Assembly (NCBI GenBank): GCA_022844565.1
Contig: JALHLK010000037.1
Location: forward strand, 1 to 53,569
DNA length: 53,569 nt
DNA from: Saprospiraceae bacterium
GTDB taxonomy: Bacteria > Bacteroidota > Bacteroidia > Chitinophagales > Saprospiraceae
Direction of reading: 5' to 3'
Part shown: piece after piece, positions 26,204 through 36,720 of the stretch
Numbering within the stretch: position 1 is the first letter of the stretch
Layout of the letters: each line of letters begins with the position of its first letter
Translations under genes and position numbers: made by a program
Notes under the pieces: generated by a model
The model's input: only the letters and a program-made list of their open reading frames with translations
Database searches by the model: none
Told to the model about the DNA's origin: nothing

Positions 26204-27253
26204 ATGGGAAGTGAAAGAAGGTATGATATAGATTGGATTAGGGTTATCGCTATTTGTTTGTTGATGGTATATCATGTTGCCATTGTATTCCAACCTTGGG
26301 GATTGATGGTAGGATTTATGACAAACACCGAACCATGGACAAGCCTTTGGACTCCTATGTCAATGCTTAATGTGTGGCGTATTCCTATCTTATTCTTTAT
26401 TTCAGGTTTGGGTGTATATTTTTCATTTCAAAATAGAAATTGGAGACAACTGTTAAAAGAAAGAGTTTTGAGAATAGGGATTCCCTTGTTGTTTGGGAGT
26501 TTGATCATCGTCCCAATGTATACACTTGTTTTGCAATATTATTATAGCTGGAGGGTGCAATACACACCTCAAACCGCTCATTTGTGGTTTTTGGGTAACA
26601 TATTAATTTATGTAGTCATATCCATGCCCTTTTTTCTTTATTTAAAAGGGAAAGAAAATAACTATTTCAACATTCAATTACAAAAGTTATTTAAATCACC
26701 GTTTGTTTTTATTTTGATCATCGGATGTTTTATGGCCGAGGTACTTATTATGAAACCTGCAATTTATGAAATGTATGCAAACACATTCCATGGCTTCTTT
26801 TTGGGTTGGTTAGGGTTTGTTTTTGGATATCTATTTGGTTATGCGGGTGTAGGTTTTTGGGAAATGCTTATACGGTATAAATGGATATTTTTAAGTATAT
26901 CTATAGGCTTATTTTACGTAAGAATTGCAAATTTGATCAAACTCCCTTATCAAGTGAACCTACCAATGGAAACCTGTTTATGGATATTCGCTATTTTTGG
27001 TTTTGGTCATCATTACCTTAATCGCCCATATAAATACTTATCATATTTAAGTTCTGCTTCCTACCCAGTTTACATACTACATATGATATTTTTAGGATTA
27101 ACGTGTTCGATTATCCTACCTGTGAATATGAGTGTTTATCTAAAATTTGTCGTTATTTTGATGGGTACAACATTTGGAAGTTTGCTATTTTATGAAGTTA
27201 TAGTAAGAAGAGTATCCATTTTAAGGATCTTATTTGGATTGAATTCAAAATGA
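26204..27253 (+). CDS. Acyltransferase family 3 membrane protein
   Basis: A 349-residue integral membrane protein with about ten helices and the acyltransferase-3 (OafA/OpgC-like) signature: YDIDWIRVIAICLLMVYHVA with the conserved His, a second block LKERVLRIGIPLLFGSLI, and SASYPVYILHMIFLG with a second conserved His near the C-terminus. Members transfer acetyl, succinyl or similar groups to glycans or lipids on the outer face of the inner membrane. It is probably translationally linked to the ankyrin gene just upstream. The acceptor is unknown. Confidence 0.9.
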   Translation: MGSERRYDIDWIRVIAICLLMVYHVAIVFQPWGLMVGFMTNTEPWTSLWTPMSMLNVWRIPILFFISGLGVYFSFQNRNWRQLLKERVLRIGIPLLFGSLIIVPMYTLVLQYYYSWRVQYTPQTAHLWFLGNILIYVVISMPFFLYLKGKENNYFNIQLQKLFKSPFVFILIIGCFMAEVLIMKPAIYEMYANTFHGFFLGWLGFVFGYLFGYAGVGFWEMLIRYKWIFLSISIGLFYVRIANLIKLPYQVNLPMETCLWIFAIFGFGHHYLNRPYKYLSYLSSASYPVYILHMIFLGLTCSIILPVNMSVYLKFVVILMGTTFGSLLFYEVIVRRVSILRILFGLNSK

Positions 27254-27270
27254 TCTCTACAACAATGCCT

Positions 27271-27323
27271 AATGGCCCTCCAAATTTATTTGGATTGTTG
27301 CCAAATAAATTTGGAAAGCCATT
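27271..27323. terminator. Long hairpin between convergent genes
   Basis: AATGGC and CCAAATTTATTTGG pair with CCAAATAAATTTGG and GCCATT around a 7-nt loop. It stands 17 bp after the acyltransferase stop and ahead of the convergent epimerase gene. The T-run is poor, so it may terminate both directions weakly or protect RNA ends. Confidence 0.6.
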
Positions 27324-27453
27324 AAAAACTCAAGAAAAGTCTAATTCTTATTGGGTAAAACTTTTGTAAGAAAATCTTGCTAACATAGTTGTAAAGAAAG
27401 TAAAGTTTGGCAAGGTAAAAGTTGGGAAAATTATTTGAAACATTTTATTTTAT

Positions 27454-28617
27454 TTACAATCTACCCAAAACCTGCCAACACTGATACAATCCCCTAGGCA
27501 CATGATAACATCCCTTCCATTTACCACCTTTTAATGGCAAGAGTACACTCCCATCTCTTCGTAGGTATCCATACCACTCACCAAACTCAGGGTCAGCAAA
27601 TTGCTCCCAAGTATACTCATGAATAATCTTAAACCAATGCATACATCGCTCATCTTTGGTGTGCATATACCCCTTCAGCAAGGCAATTAAAGTTTCTATA
27701 TGGACCCACCAAAGTTTTTGGTCCCATTCTAACTGTTGCGGAGGTTTATTGAGGATATCCATAAAATAGAGGAGGCCACCATATTTTTTATCCCAAGCAT
27801 ATTCGATGGTGTGCAGGGTGATGTCTTTTGCTTTGGTAATAAGGGCTTGATCACCTCTTTGCTCGCCAATATCCATCATAAACCACATCGCTTCGATGGC
27901 ATGACCTGGATTGAGTAAGCGACCTTCGAAGCTGTCCGAAAAATGACCTTCAGGGGTCACATTTTCTAAAATCATACCCGAATCTTTATGATAAAACACT
28001 TCCATGACTTCATGTATGACTTGATCGATCAACTCATTTTTTAATGATGGGTCCATGATATCACCTAATTCTATTGCCAAATTTGATAGGATCATGGGCA
28101 AAGCAAAGTTTTTCAAAGGACGGGTTTCTGGTATCGCTTTTGACCAATTGCGCTTTGGATTATTGCGCCTCTCTAAGATACTGTTAAAAATACTTTTTGC
28201 CAAGTGTGCGTAGTGCTCTTCGCCAGTAGCAAAAGCCATCTGAGCCATTGCTTGTGTTGCAAAACAATCAGAAAAAATATTGTAAGGTGCAATCAAAGGT
28301 TTACCTTCTTGGGTTAAAGAAAAATACCAAGTACCATCACTCGCTCGCCCATGTTTGATAAGAAAGTCTGCTCCATGTTTTGCAATATCTAGCCAAGATT
28401 GTCTTTGTTCAACTTTATTATAAAGCATAGCAAATGTCCATACTTGACGCCCTTGCAACCAAATAAATTTATCTGTGTCAAAAACTTTTCCTTCCCGATC
28501 AAGACAGGTGAAATAGCCGCCATGTTGGTGATCTATTGAATTGTTTTCCCAAAACGGGATCACTTTATCAAGTAAATAGTTTTTGTATATATTTTCTAAT
28601 GCTTTGAAATCTTCCAT
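27454..28617 (-). CDS. AGE-family epimerase (N-acylglucosamine 2-epimerase)
   Basis: A 387-residue (alpha/alpha)6-barrel protein of the AGE superfamily, of normal length. Typical blocks are HQHGGYFTCLDREGKVFDTD, KFIWLQGRQVWTFAMLYN, GRLLNPGHAIEAMWFMMDIG, LWWVHIETLIALL and FGEWYGYLRRDGSVLL. The conserved histidines in NPGHAIE and WWVHIE are the probable acid/base pair. It epimerises N-acetylglucosamine/mannosamine, or a disaccharide such as cellobiose in related enzymes. Its ATG overlaps the stop of the upstream glycosidase gene by one base (TAATG), making it the last gene of a three-gene minus-strand operon. The cytosolic location fits handling of imported sugar. Confidence 0.92.
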   Translation of the reverse strand: MEDFKALENIYKNYLLDKVIPFWENNSIDHQHGGYFTCLDREGKVFDTDKFIWLQGRQVWTFAMLYNKVEQRQSWLDIAKHGADFLIKHGRASDGTWYFSLTQEGKPLIAPYNIFSDCFATQAMAQMAFATGEEHYAHLAKSIFNSILERRNNPKRNWSKAIPETRPLKNFALPMILSNLAIELGDIMDPSLKNELIDQVIHEVMEVFYHKDSGMILENVTPEGHFSDSFEGRLLNPGHAIEAMWFMMDIGEQRGDQALITKAKDITLHTIEYAWDKKYGGLLYFMDILNKPPQQLEWDQKLWWVHIETLIALLKGYMHTKDERCMHWFKIIHEYTWEQFADPEFGEWYGYLRRDGSVLLPLKGGKWKGCYHVPRGLYQCWQVLGRL

Positions 28618-29750
28618 TAGTTGATTTGATTGTACTTTTGATAAAAATAAGGTTTAAACTTTTTTATTCCTTCATAGAAAAAATGAACTTCGCCATCCAA
28701 TCCGTGATTTCTATTACTTTGTATCATACTATCTAACATGCCTTCGGTAGGGTTGTATTGATCTACTTGGAGAAGCAGGCCTGGTACAACTTTAGCATGG
28801 TGAGAAGGTGCGAGTTGCTCCTTCATAATTTTATTGAGTTCATATTCATATCGCGCATGTTGGTATCTATAGATCTGAGGTATGACGTAATCTACCAAAC
28901 CTAGATTAACCCATGTAGGCCAATCTTGAAGATACTCTTGCTCTGACCAAGGATAGATGCTTGGTGCCATGGAGATCATCACTTCTTGATCTACTTTTTT
29001 GATGTCACTCACCAACGCTGATAAAAACTGGGTCAATTTTGCGGATCTCCATTTGATCCAATTGTAGTCTTTTTCGTGATTTGGGGGTGATTCTCCACCA
29101 TTTTCTGATTGATACATGGATACGGTAAGACTATCGTATCCACCGGAAGATGGCAGTGCCGGCAGACGATCATCTCCTTGTATGCCATCGATATCATAAT
29201 TTTCTACTACTTCTAGTACCAATGATTTGACAAATGCTTGGACCTCGGGATCAAACGCATTGAGCCACATAAAGCCATTCTTTTTTACCAAGTTACCTTC
29301 TCGGTCTTTGGCAGCCCAATGAGGTCGAGCTTTTAAAATTGGGCCTCCATCCTTGTTCTGATAGGCACAAGAAAATCCAAATTCAAACCATGCATGTACC
29401 TTGATATTGTATTTATGAGCCTCTTCGATCAGTATTTTTAAAGGATCACGACCCTCTAATTTTGGATCAATTTTCTGTCCGGTCAAAGCTTCCATCACCT
29501 TACTTGGATAGGTAGTCAAAGCCTCATTGTATGTCACGACAAAAATGTTGTTAAACCCAAGAGAATCACATAATGCAACTGCGTCTTTGATACCCTGATC
29601 GCTAAAAAGTACTTCGCTTGCTATATTGGTAAGCCAAACACCCCTCATCGGTTCGGTTTCTTTTTTAATTACATTTTCTTCACTTTTGCTTTGACAAGCA
29701 CTGAGCAAGATCAAAGGAAAAATAATTAGTAAGTACGACCTAAAATTCAT
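28617..29750 (-). CDS. Family-10-like glycoside hydrolase lipoprotein (GHL10/DUF187)
   Basis: A 377-residue lipoprotein; the lipobox LLSAC makes Cys19 the anchor. The glycosyl-hydrolase-like 10 (DUF187) TIM barrel is recognisable: EPMRGVWLTNIASEVLF, LGFNNIFVVTYNEALTTYPS, KIDPKLEGRDPLKILIEEAH, NIKVHAWFEFGF and NYDIDGIQGDDRLPALPSSG. In the family these act on glycans near the cell surface, some on peptidoglycan-like substrates; exact activity is not known. It lies between the Asp-box protein (45 bp upstream) and the AGE epimerase (1-bp overlap), so all three probably serve one carbohydrate pathway. Confidence 0.9.
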   Translation of the reverse strand: MNFRSYLLIIFPLILLSACQSKSEENVIKKETEPMRGVWLTNIASEVLFSDQGIKDAVALCDSLGFNNIFVVTYNEALTTYPSKVMEALTGQKIDPKLEGRDPLKILIEEAHKYNIKVHAWFEFGFSCAYQNKDGGPILKARPHWAAKDREGNLVKKNGFMWLNAFDPEVQAFVKSLVLEVVENYDIDGIQGDDRLPALPSSGGYDSLTVSMYQSENGGESPPNHEKDYNWIKWRSAKLTQFLSALVSDIKKVDQEVMISMAPSIYPWSEQEYLQDWPTWVNLGLVDYVIPQIYRYQHARYEYELNKIMKEQLAPSHHAKVVPGLLLQVDQYNPTEGMLDSMIQSNRNHGLDGEVHFFYEGIKKFKPYFYQKYNQIN

Positions 29751-29795
29751 ATTTCATCTGTTAAAAAAACATGGATACCATTACCAAATCCTGAA

Positions 29796-32700
29796 TCAAA
29801 TCGACCCTACTCCCATTTTCCAAAGCTTATCATTCATGTTTTTAATATCTTTGTCTATTAAGTCTTGGCCTCGAGATTTAAGTATTTGCCATTGCTTGTC
29901 CAAGATCATTTTTTGATCTTTGGAAGCTTGATTGATCAATGGCATCGTGTTATCATTATGATTGATAAGGAATAGGTATTCTGCGCTAAATTTATTTTCA
30001 AAATTCTCTACATCGTCATAGGCTTTAGACCTACGTTGTACCATGTCTTCATCCCAAGCCTTAATTTTAGCAGATAAATCATCCAATTCTTTGCTGACCT
30101 CTTTCATTTTTTCATCTTTTTTGAGGTCCGCATTTATTTGATTTATCCGATTACTCTTCTTAAGAAGGGTTTTGACCATACTGTGCATATCATTGAGATT
30201 TTGCTCAACTTCAGTCATAAAATCATCGTATTCTTTATAAATAGCTGGAGTGATTTTGTATTCTGGATGTGGGCTCACTACAACTTTTGATGTTCGTGTT
30301 TTATCACCATACTTAAGTTCGATCGTATAGGTACCTGGCACCACTTCATGACCACGAAAACCAGCTTCGATGTATACGGAAGGTGCTCCCATCATTGTTT
30401 CGTGTCGCAAATCCCAAACAAAGCGATTCAAACCTGATTTGGTCGGAATAGATTTTGGAGCAGGCGGACCTCCAGGATAAGAGACGAACTCTTTGTCTTT
30501 TTCGGAGGTGAATAATCTGATCACTTTATTTTTGTCATTTTTTATAGTGATGGTGACCTCTCCTTTTACACTATCTGGAAGTTTATAATACAACACGGCA
30601 CCTCTTGCAGGATTGACTCCAGCAGAAGTATTGCTACCCGTAAAATCGTCAGTATTTCCATTCATCTCACTGTATGAATTTAATAAGGTTACTGGAGATG
30701 GTTCAAATAAAAATAGGCTATCCTTTTTTGAAAGATCATACTGTCTTATCGTATGGAGATCATCCAAAATCCAAATCGACCTTCCCGAAGTAGCAGCGAT
30801 AAGGTTATTTCTAAATACTTTTAAATCTGTTATAGGTGTAAGCGGTAGGTTTAGATTAAATGGAGACCATGTTTTACCACCATTCCAAGATAGGTAGATG
30901 CCCGTCTCCGTACCTGCATATAGCAGATCTTTTCGTTTGTCATCTTCTCTCACTACACGTGTGAAGGCTCCGTGTGGTATTCCGCTATTTATGTTCTCCC
31001 ATGTTTTACCATAATCCGTTGTTTTATACAAGCCAGGAGTGTGGTCATTAAATTTATATCTCGTTGTTGCGATGTATGCGGTACCTTTTTCATGAGGAGA
31101 CACTTCGATAGCATTCACCAGACACTCCGCCAAATTGGGTGGGGTGACATTGGTCCATGTAGCTCCATTATCTTTAGTGATTTGCACCAATCCATCATCA
31201 CTACCTGTCCAGATTACACCTTTTTCGTGTGGAGATTCTATGACGTAGGCTATTGTTCCATAGTTTTCAGCGCCTACGATTTCATTGGTGAATGGTCCAC
31301 CACCTTTACCTTGTTTATCTTTTTGATTTCTAGTAAGATCAGGAGATACTTCTTGCCATGTTTTGCCAAAATCTGTTGTTTTGATAAGCACTTGGGCTGC
31401 GTGGTAAAAAGTATTTTTTTCGTGTTGAGAATAGATGATCGGGGCATTCCAATTGTATCTGTATTTCATCTTGCTGGGTAGCATTGCTAAATACTGGATA
31501 GGGGCGGGCATGATATTGGTACCTCCTTTTGTTTTGGTATCTAAAAGTTCGATGGTACCTAAATAACTGCCACCCATCACATACCTCGGGTCGTCAGGGT
31601 CGAATGCAAGAAATGCGGACTCTCCACCTGCCGATGCTTGCCAATGTACGTTGGTAATACCACCACTACCCAATGCGTGACTGGCTATTTTAAGCGAAGT
31701 ATTATCTTGTTGACCAGTATATATATTGTAGGGGATTTCATTATCTACATTGATTCTGTATAGCTGTGCAGTTGGCATATTGTTTTGTGCAGACCAAGTC
31801 TTACCGCCATTGAATGATACGACAGCACCACCATCATCAGCAAGAATCATATTTTTAGAATTCGATGGGTTGATCCACAAATCGTGGTAGTCACCATGCT
31901 GACCATACAGACCTTCCCAAGTTTTGCCACCGTCTATTGATTTTAAAGCAGGAGCGCTCAATACATAAATGGTATTTTCATTATTAGGATCAATAAATAA
32001 CTCCATATAGTACCAAGACCTTTGTACCAACTTTTGATCAGCTGTCACCAAATCCCACGAAGTACCACCATTATTAGAGACATAAAGTCCGGCCTCGCCT
32101 TTCTCTCTATCTGCTTCTACAAGGAGGTAAGCTTTTTGACCATTAGAAGGTGCTACTGCAATGGCCATTTTACCCAATTCTTTAGGCAAACCATCTTGTA
32201 TCTTTTGCCACGTTTCTCCGCTATCTACAGATTTATAGACGCCACTACCCGGACCACCACTTGTCACTTTCCAAGGCTCTCTGCCATGTTCCCACATCGT
32301 CGCGTACAGGATTCTATGGTTATTTTGATCCATTGATAGTTCAGAACAACCTGTTTTATCATTGACATACAATACTTTTTTCCATGATTTACCACCATCA
32401 ATAGATTTGAAGATACCACGCTCCTCTGATTTACCGTATAAAGCGCCTTGAGCAGCCACGTAGAGTACGTCAGGATTGGTTGGATGAATGATTACTCTTG
32501 AGATATGTTGTGTTTTTTCTAAGCCCATATGTTGCCAAGTACTGCCAGCGTTGGTAGATTTATACACACCGTCGCCATGATGTGTCATCACACCTCTTGG
32601 AGCATGCTCTCCCATACCCACATAGACCACATTGGCGTCTGAAGGCGCTACTGCTATGGCTCCCACAGACCCCGTTTTCATAAATCCGTCAGATATATTA

Positions 32701-32990
32701 TTCCAAGTAATGCCCATGTCATCTGTCTTCCACACACCACCACCTGTGATACCCATGTAGTAGGTAGAAATATCTCCTATCACACCACAAGCCGCTACGG
32801 ATCGGCCACCTCTGAAAGGGCCAATATTCCTCCATTTGATAGGCTTTAGCAATGCATTGAAATCTTCTTTCTTCTCTTCAATCGCAGGTGTAACTACAGT
32901 TGGAACAACTTTTTTTTCCTTTTTTTGACCAGAAAGATTTAAAAAAGTTAGACAAATAAATGATAAAACCAACAAAACTTTAATTCGCAT
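29796..32990 (-). CDS. Sortilin-like Asp-box (BNR) beta-propeller protein, exported
   Basis: A 1064-residue exported protein with a signal peptide (about 1-22). It contains about eleven Asp-box motifs of the S/T-x-D-x-G-x-T-W type ([80 protein letters not shown] and others). They are spread over residues about 90-720, suggesting two seven-bladed propellers like VPS10/sortilin and GH74-type proteins. A beta-sandwich and a helical C-terminal part follow (about 880-1064). No GH74 catalytic pair can be asserted. It is first gene of the operon with a glycosidase lipoprotein and an AGE epimerase. Confidence 0.9.
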   Translation of the reverse strand: MRIKVLLVLSFICLTFLNLSGQKKEKKVVPTVVTPAIEEKKEDFNALLKPIKWRNIGPFRGGRSVAACGVIGDISTYYMGITGGGVWKTDDMGITWNNISDGFMKTGSVGAIAVAPSDANVVYVGMGEHAPRGVMTHHGDGVYKSTNAGSTWQHMGLEKTQHISRVIIHPTNPDVLYVAAQGALYGKSEERGIFKSIDGGKSWKKVLYVNDKTGCSELSMDQNNHRILYATMWEHGREPWKVTSGGPGSGVYKSVDSGETWQKIQDGLPKELGKMAIAVAPSNGQKAYLLVEADREKGEAGLYVSNNGGTSWDLVTADQKLVQRSWYYMELFIDPNNENTIYVLSAPALKSIDGGKTWEGLYGQHGDYHDLWINPSNSKNMILADDGGAVVSFNGGKTWSAQNNMPTAQLYRINVDNEIPYNIYTGQQDNTSLKIASHALGSGGITNVHWQASAGGESAFLAFDPDDPRYVMGGSYLGTIELLDTKTKGGTNIMPAPIQYLAMLPSKMKYRYNWNAPIIYSQHEKNTFYHAAQVLIKTTDFGKTWQEVSPDLTRNQKDKQGKGGGPFTNEIVGAENYGTIAYVIESPHEKGVIWTGSDDGLVQITKDNGATWTNVTPPNLAECLVNAIEVSPHEKGTAYIATTRYKFNDHTPGLYKTTDYGKTWENINSGIPHGAFTRVVREDDKRKDLLYAGTETGIYLSWNGGKTWSPFNLNLPLTPITDLKVFRNNLIAATSGRSIWILDDLHTIRQYDLSKKDSLFLFEPSPVTLLNSYSEMNGNTDDFTGSNTSAGVNPARGAVLYYKLPDSVKGEVTITIKNDKNKVIRLFTSEKDKEFVSYPGGPPAPKSIPTKSGLNRFVWDLRHETMMGAPSVYIEAGFRGHEVVPGTYTIELKYGDKTRTSKVVVSPHPEYKITPAIYKEYDDFMTEVEQNLNDMHSMVKTLLKKSNRINQINADLKKDEKMKEVSKELDDLSAKIKAWDEDMVQRRSKAYDDVENFENKFSAEYLFLINHNDNTMPLINQASKDQKMILDKQWQILKSRGQDLIDKDIKNMNDKLWKMGVGSI

Positions 32991-33288
32991 AATATTATAT
33001 TTTGGGTAAAAGTAAGGTATTTGCTAAAACTTTAGGAATAAATTGGGAGAGAATTCTTTCCATTAAATAATAACAAAAAATCTGTGAAAATCAGAAAACC
33101 AAAATATGTAAATCATGGTAAAAACATTCAAACAAAAATTTGACTTTTGAGTTTCCTTTGAAAAGTCTAATAGCCACAAATTCACGAATTTTTAAAATTT
33201 CAAACATCTGATCTTCAATATTTAAATTATTTTTTGCATGTTTACACAGATTATCTCATCAGTGTCCAAAAAAATATAAAATCAAAAC
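32991..33288. other. Divergent intergenic region
   Basis: A 298-bp AT-rich gap between the minus-strand Asp-box gene and the plus-strand TIM-barrel gene. It must hold both promoters, but I see no well-placed TAnnTTTG/TTTG pair, repeat or hairpin worth naming. Confidence 0.35.
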
Positions 33289-34194
33289 ATGCAACGACGA
33301 AATTTTATCAAATCATCCATCGCTTTAAGCACGGTACTTGCACAAAATACAGACAAAATTAACCAACCCGCAGACCTAAAAGTAATCGTAATGAATACCG
33401 ATTGGGGTTGGAAAGGTAGTCTCGATGAACTACTAATAAAGTCTAAAGCTGCCGGCTATGATGGAATCGAAACATGGTGGTCAACTGACAAACAAAAGAC
33501 CAAGACACTGTTTGACGCATTACAAAAACATGAGATGCAAGTTGGCTTCTTGGCTGGAAGCGGAAAAAGTGATTTCATACAACATAAAGCCGAATTTGAA
33601 AAGGCCGTTTTAGAAGCTACTTCAAGTATGACTCAAAAACCGCTTTACATTAATTGCCACTCCGGCAAGGATTATTTCTCGTACGAGCAAAACAGCCTTT
33701 TGGTACAATATACACTTAACCAAGCAACAAAATCTGGCATACCTATCTATCACGAAACCCATCGTGGCAGAATGTGCTACAGCCTCCCCATCACCTTCGA
33801 ACTCCTCAAAAGAAATTCAGGTATGAAACTCACGCTCGACGCCTCACACTGGACCAACGTACACGAATCCCTCCTCCAAGACCAAAAAGAAAGCCTCACT
33901 CAAGCCCTCGCACACACGGGTCACATACACGCACGCATAGGCCATCAAGAAGGCCCACAAGTCAACGACCCTCGCGCACCCGAATGGAAAAATACCGTCG
34001 ACATATTCCTCAGTTGGTGGGATACCGTTGTCAAAAATCAAGAAGCAGCAGGCAAAAAGACCATCACCTTCTTAACAGAATTTGGTCCTCCGTCCTATTT
34101 ACCTACTCTACCCTATACACAGCAGCCTGTGGCAGATCAGTGGGGGATCAATGAGTATATGTTGGGGGTGATAAGGGGGAGGTATGGGAAGTGA
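33289..34194 (+). CDS. Sugar phosphate isomerase/epimerase-like TIM-barrel protein
   Basis: A 301-residue xylose-isomerase-like TIM barrel (AP_endonuc_2 superfamily). The first residues, MQRRNFIKSSIALSTVLAQN, form a twin-arginine-type export signal. The barrel shows AGYDGIETWW, YINCHSGKDYF, PIYHETHRGRMCYS and LTLDASHWTN; the Glu, His and Asp in these blocks are plausible metal ligands. A further HIHARIGHQEGPQ matches the family strand that carries a metal-binding His. The coding strand between about 33780 and 34060 is much richer in C-ending codons than its flanks. It stands alone on the plus strand and faces the DUF1343 gene tail to tail. Substrate unknown. Confidence 0.87.
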   Translation: MQRRNFIKSSIALSTVLAQNTDKINQPADLKVIVMNTDWGWKGSLDELLIKSKAAGYDGIETWWSTDKQKTKTLFDALQKHEMQVGFLAGSGKSDFIQHKAEFEKAVLEATSSMTQKPLYINCHSGKDYFSYEQNSLLVQYTLNQATKSGIPIYHETHRGRMCYSLPITFELLKRNSGMKLTLDASHWTNVHESLLQDQKESLTQALAHTGHIHARIGHQEGPQVNDPRAPEWKNTVDIFLSWWDTVVKNQEAAGKKTITFLTEFGPPSYLPTLPYTQQPVADQWGINEYMLGVIRGRYGK

Positions 34195-34219
34195 TCATTC
34201 TAATTTATTCCCTATTTCT

Positions 34220-35281
34220 CTAAATTTCGCACCCCAATATTTTCTCAAAAGCCTTAGCCAGCCCAACCAACAAGTCCAAATGCCGCTCACCTCTAGGATT
34301 AGCATTGGTCAAGTAATTTTCTAATTGTAATTCCTCAGCGTGATTATGATAGATCGCTCTAATCAATTTACAACCCTCGCTAAATGGTTTGTTATCAGGA
34401 CGTTTGTCATTTAATATAAGAACCCCACGGCAATTTTCAGATAAGTATTGCCCATTTTTTGAGATGTAGTTATATTCCTCCAAATCATATTGACCACCGT
34501 TTGATTTATAGTAATCCATTACTTTAATACTATTCATCCACGGGGCACCAAAAATCCTGAAATCTAGCCCAGTACCTCGCCCTTCGTCAATATTTAATCC
34601 TTCAAAAAGCACTGTCCCTGGATAGATTTTAGCTGTTGAAAGTTGCTGAATAGCAGGGCTAGTGGGATAAAAATATTCTGAAATAAAAGGCCCATCCAAG
34701 ACATAATCAATCACTTGAAGATCGCAGCCAATGTTTTTAGTTTCATTAAAATAGCGCGCTAAAGCCCCGAGACTTTTACCATGCACCATTGGCAAAGACC
34801 ATCGACCGATAAATGAAGCACAAGTTGCTTCATCCAACCAAGGACCATCTACACCGTCTCCCAATGGATTTGGACGATCCAATACGATTAAAGTCTTCTT
34901 ATGCTTTGCACATGCTTCCATGACATAAGTGAGTGTCCACAAATAGGTATAACATCGACACCCAATATCGGGCACATCAAAAATAACTGCGTCTAAAGAT
35001 TGAAGATCATTACCATCTGGTCCATATTTTTTCCCATAAAGACTGACTATTGTAAGTCCTGTCAAAGGATCAACATCATCCTTAATAAATTGTCCATCTG
35101 CACCATCTCGTTTGATACCATGCTCAGGAGAGAAAATGGTTTGTAGATTAAATCCCTCGTCTAGCAAGACTTTTCGATCCAGAGTTCCATCTAATAGGGT
35201 AGCAGCATCATTGGTGACTAAGCCGTAACGCAAATTTTTGTCGGCAGATTGGATGAATTGGTGGATAGAGGGTTGGTACAT
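34220..35281 (-). CDS. DUF1343 protein, NamZ-type exo-beta-N-acetylmuramidase
   Basis: A 353-residue DUF1343 protein. The family includes NamZ, which removes terminal MurNAc from peptidoglycan fragments. Seen here are TIFSPEHGIKRDGADGQFI, VIFDVPDIGCRCYTYLWTL (usual form DIQDVGxRFYTY), LIVLDRPNPLGDGVDGPW, GLNIDEGRGTGLDFRIFG and NPRGERHLDLLVG. The glutamate in FSPEHG is a likely catalytic residue. Unlike most characterised members, there is no signal peptide: the protein begins MYQPSIHQFIQSADKNLRYG, so it would act in the cytosol unless the true start lies further upstream. It could serve wall recycling. Confidence 0.9.
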   Translation of the reverse strand: MYQPSIHQFIQSADKNLRYGLVTNDAATLLDGTLDRKVLLDEGFNLQTIFSPEHGIKRDGADGQFIKDDVDPLTGLTIVSLYGKKYGPDGNDLQSLDAVIFDVPDIGCRCYTYLWTLTYVMEACAKHKKTLIVLDRPNPLGDGVDGPWLDEATCASFIGRWSLPMVHGKSLGALARYFNETKNIGCDLQVIDYVLDGPFISEYFYPTSPAIQQLSTAKIYPGTVLFEGLNIDEGRGTGLDFRIFGAPWMNSIKVMDYYKSNGGQYDLEEYNYISKNGQYLSENCRGVLILNDKRPDNKPFSEGCKLIRAIYHNHAEELQLENYLTNANPRGERHLDLLVGLAKAFEKILGCEI

Positions 35282-35348
35282 AGAAAATTGATTTTAAATC
35301 ATATTTTTGAAATTACTCTAAGGATGATTTTATCCAATCCCTTCTCAA

Positions 35349-36701
35349 TTACAAATTCTCCAACCTCAACACCCCTCTAGGACACACCGCACTACAAATG
35401 CCACATCCCACGCATGAAGCCCGTACAATATCATCTCCTTTTTGGGCATAAGCTTTTACATCGATACCCATCTCGCAATAGGTAGAACAATTGCCACACG
35501 AAATACATTGGCCACCGTTGGTCGTGATTCTGAATTTTGACATGCGCGTTGCTTCTTTTTTCCAAGGCAATTTGATGGTGAATCTTTGCAAAATCCCTAG
35601 ATATGCAGCCATAGGACAACCAAACCTGCACCAAACTCTACTTCCCATGATCGGGTAAAAACCTACACCTACTACCCCAGAAAAGGCAGCCCCGATGATA
35701 AATCCGTACCAACCACTCAAAGTACCACTATCGATCAAAAAGATATTCCTTATACCAGTAAATCGAGCTACCAAAACTGCCACCGTCATGATAACTGCAA
35801 AAGCAAGGACGCTATGAATGACCCATCGCTCTATTTTCCAAGCTTTGAGAGACTTATCTGATAGTTGTCTAAATGGGTCTCCCGCAGTCTCTGCCAAGCC
35901 GCCACATCCACAGACCCAAGAGCAGTACCACCTTTTTCCAAAAAAGTATGTCAACACAGGTGTAAATACCAAAAATGAAATGATGCCCCAAAATAGCATA
36001 AAATACCCTAAAGTACCCGCGGCTAGCATACCATCGATGTTCCAATCAAAGAAAAAATAATAATTGAGCGGCCATATATTTTTGAAATCAAAGTAGGGTT
36101 TGTTGAGACTTTGCATGATTTCTGGCAATATAAAGGCAATAGCTGTCTGGAAGAATATGATAGAAATGGTCCGATAGACTTGATATTTATTATGTCTATA
36201 TTTGTAAATAAATTTAATGCCCATCAGCATGATTGTCAAGGTGTACAATGCTCCATATACGAACCATTGACTTGCCGGTTTGCCTTTCAAAAACATGCTG
36301 AGCGGGTCAAAAAGACCAATTAAGCCTTTGTTTGCTTCACCTTCACCTGCCTGACCTAAATACTGCGGATACCAATATAATAACACATAAAACCCGGTCA
36401 AAAAAACAGCTAAAACCCATGCTATTGCACCTCTATTCGTCAAAGCAGCATGCCAAACGCCATTGTTTTTTATGCCAGGATGTGTATTTTTGTAAAGTTC
36501 GTAGCTATACCATAAACTACCAATAGAGAGTAGCGACAAGGAGCTCCAAAGCCAAGTTGAAGCATTGTCAGTTTTAAACTGAAACCAATAAACCATCATG
36601 AGTAAAAGGCCTAAAGAGACTAAACTCATAGCTAGTTTTTGTAAAAATGTAAGCTCATTGGTCAGATGGTGAGCGGCTATGGATATTGATTTATGTTGCA
36701 T
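35349..36701 (-). CDS. Membrane polyferredoxin (NapH/CcoG-like 4Fe-4S protein)
   Basis: About 450 residues from the ATG at 36701 (MQHKSISIAAHHL); an upstream start at 36743 would run into the toxin gene. Several transmembrane helices span about residues 25-370. Membrane-proximal cysteine motifs YCSWVCGCGGLAE and WCRFGCPMAAYLGI are typical of NapH/YccM/CcoG-like proteins. The C-terminus carries two ferredoxin motifs, CISCGNCSTYC and CVGCGICSAVCP. It should pass electrons between the quinone pool or cytosol and a periplasmic partner. The FAD-dependent reductase and MsrA upstream on the same strand are candidate partners, although a toxin-antitoxin pair lies between them. Confidence 0.9.
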   Translation of the reverse strand: MQHKSISIAAHHLTNELTFLQKLAMSLVSLGLLLMMVYWFQFKTDNASTWLWSSLSLLSIGSLWYSYELYKNTHPGIKNNGVWHAALTNRGAIAWVLAVFLTGFYVLLYWYPQYLGQAGEGEANKGLIGLFDPLSMFLKGKPASQWFVYGALYTLTIMLMGIKFIYKYRHNKYQVYRTISIIFFQTAIAFILPEIMQSLNKPYFDFKNIWPLNYYFFFDWNIDGMLAAGTLGYFMLFWGIISFLVFTPVLTYFFGKRWYCSWVCGCGGLAETAGDPFRQLSDKSLKAWKIERWVIHSVLAFAVIMTVAVLVARFTGIRNIFLIDSGTLSGWYGFIIGAAFSGVVGVGFYPIMGSRVWCRFGCPMAAYLGILQRFTIKLPWKKEATRMSKFRITTNGGQCISCGNCSTYCEMGIDVKAYAQKGDDIVRASCVGCGICSAVCPRGVLRLENL

Positions 36702-36720
36702 ATTTTTATTGTTAGGTATG

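Noticed and set aside
30972-31481. Plus-strand open frame of 169 codons opposite the Asp-box protein
   Set aside because: It is an antisense shadow of a long, well-supported gene and is Cys/Phe-rich, as expected for reverse-complement reading.
33774-34154. Overlapping plus-strand open frame of 126 codons inside the TIM-barrel gene
   Set aside because: It is a shadow caused by the local C-rich codons; its product is Arg/Pro/His-rich with no family likeness.
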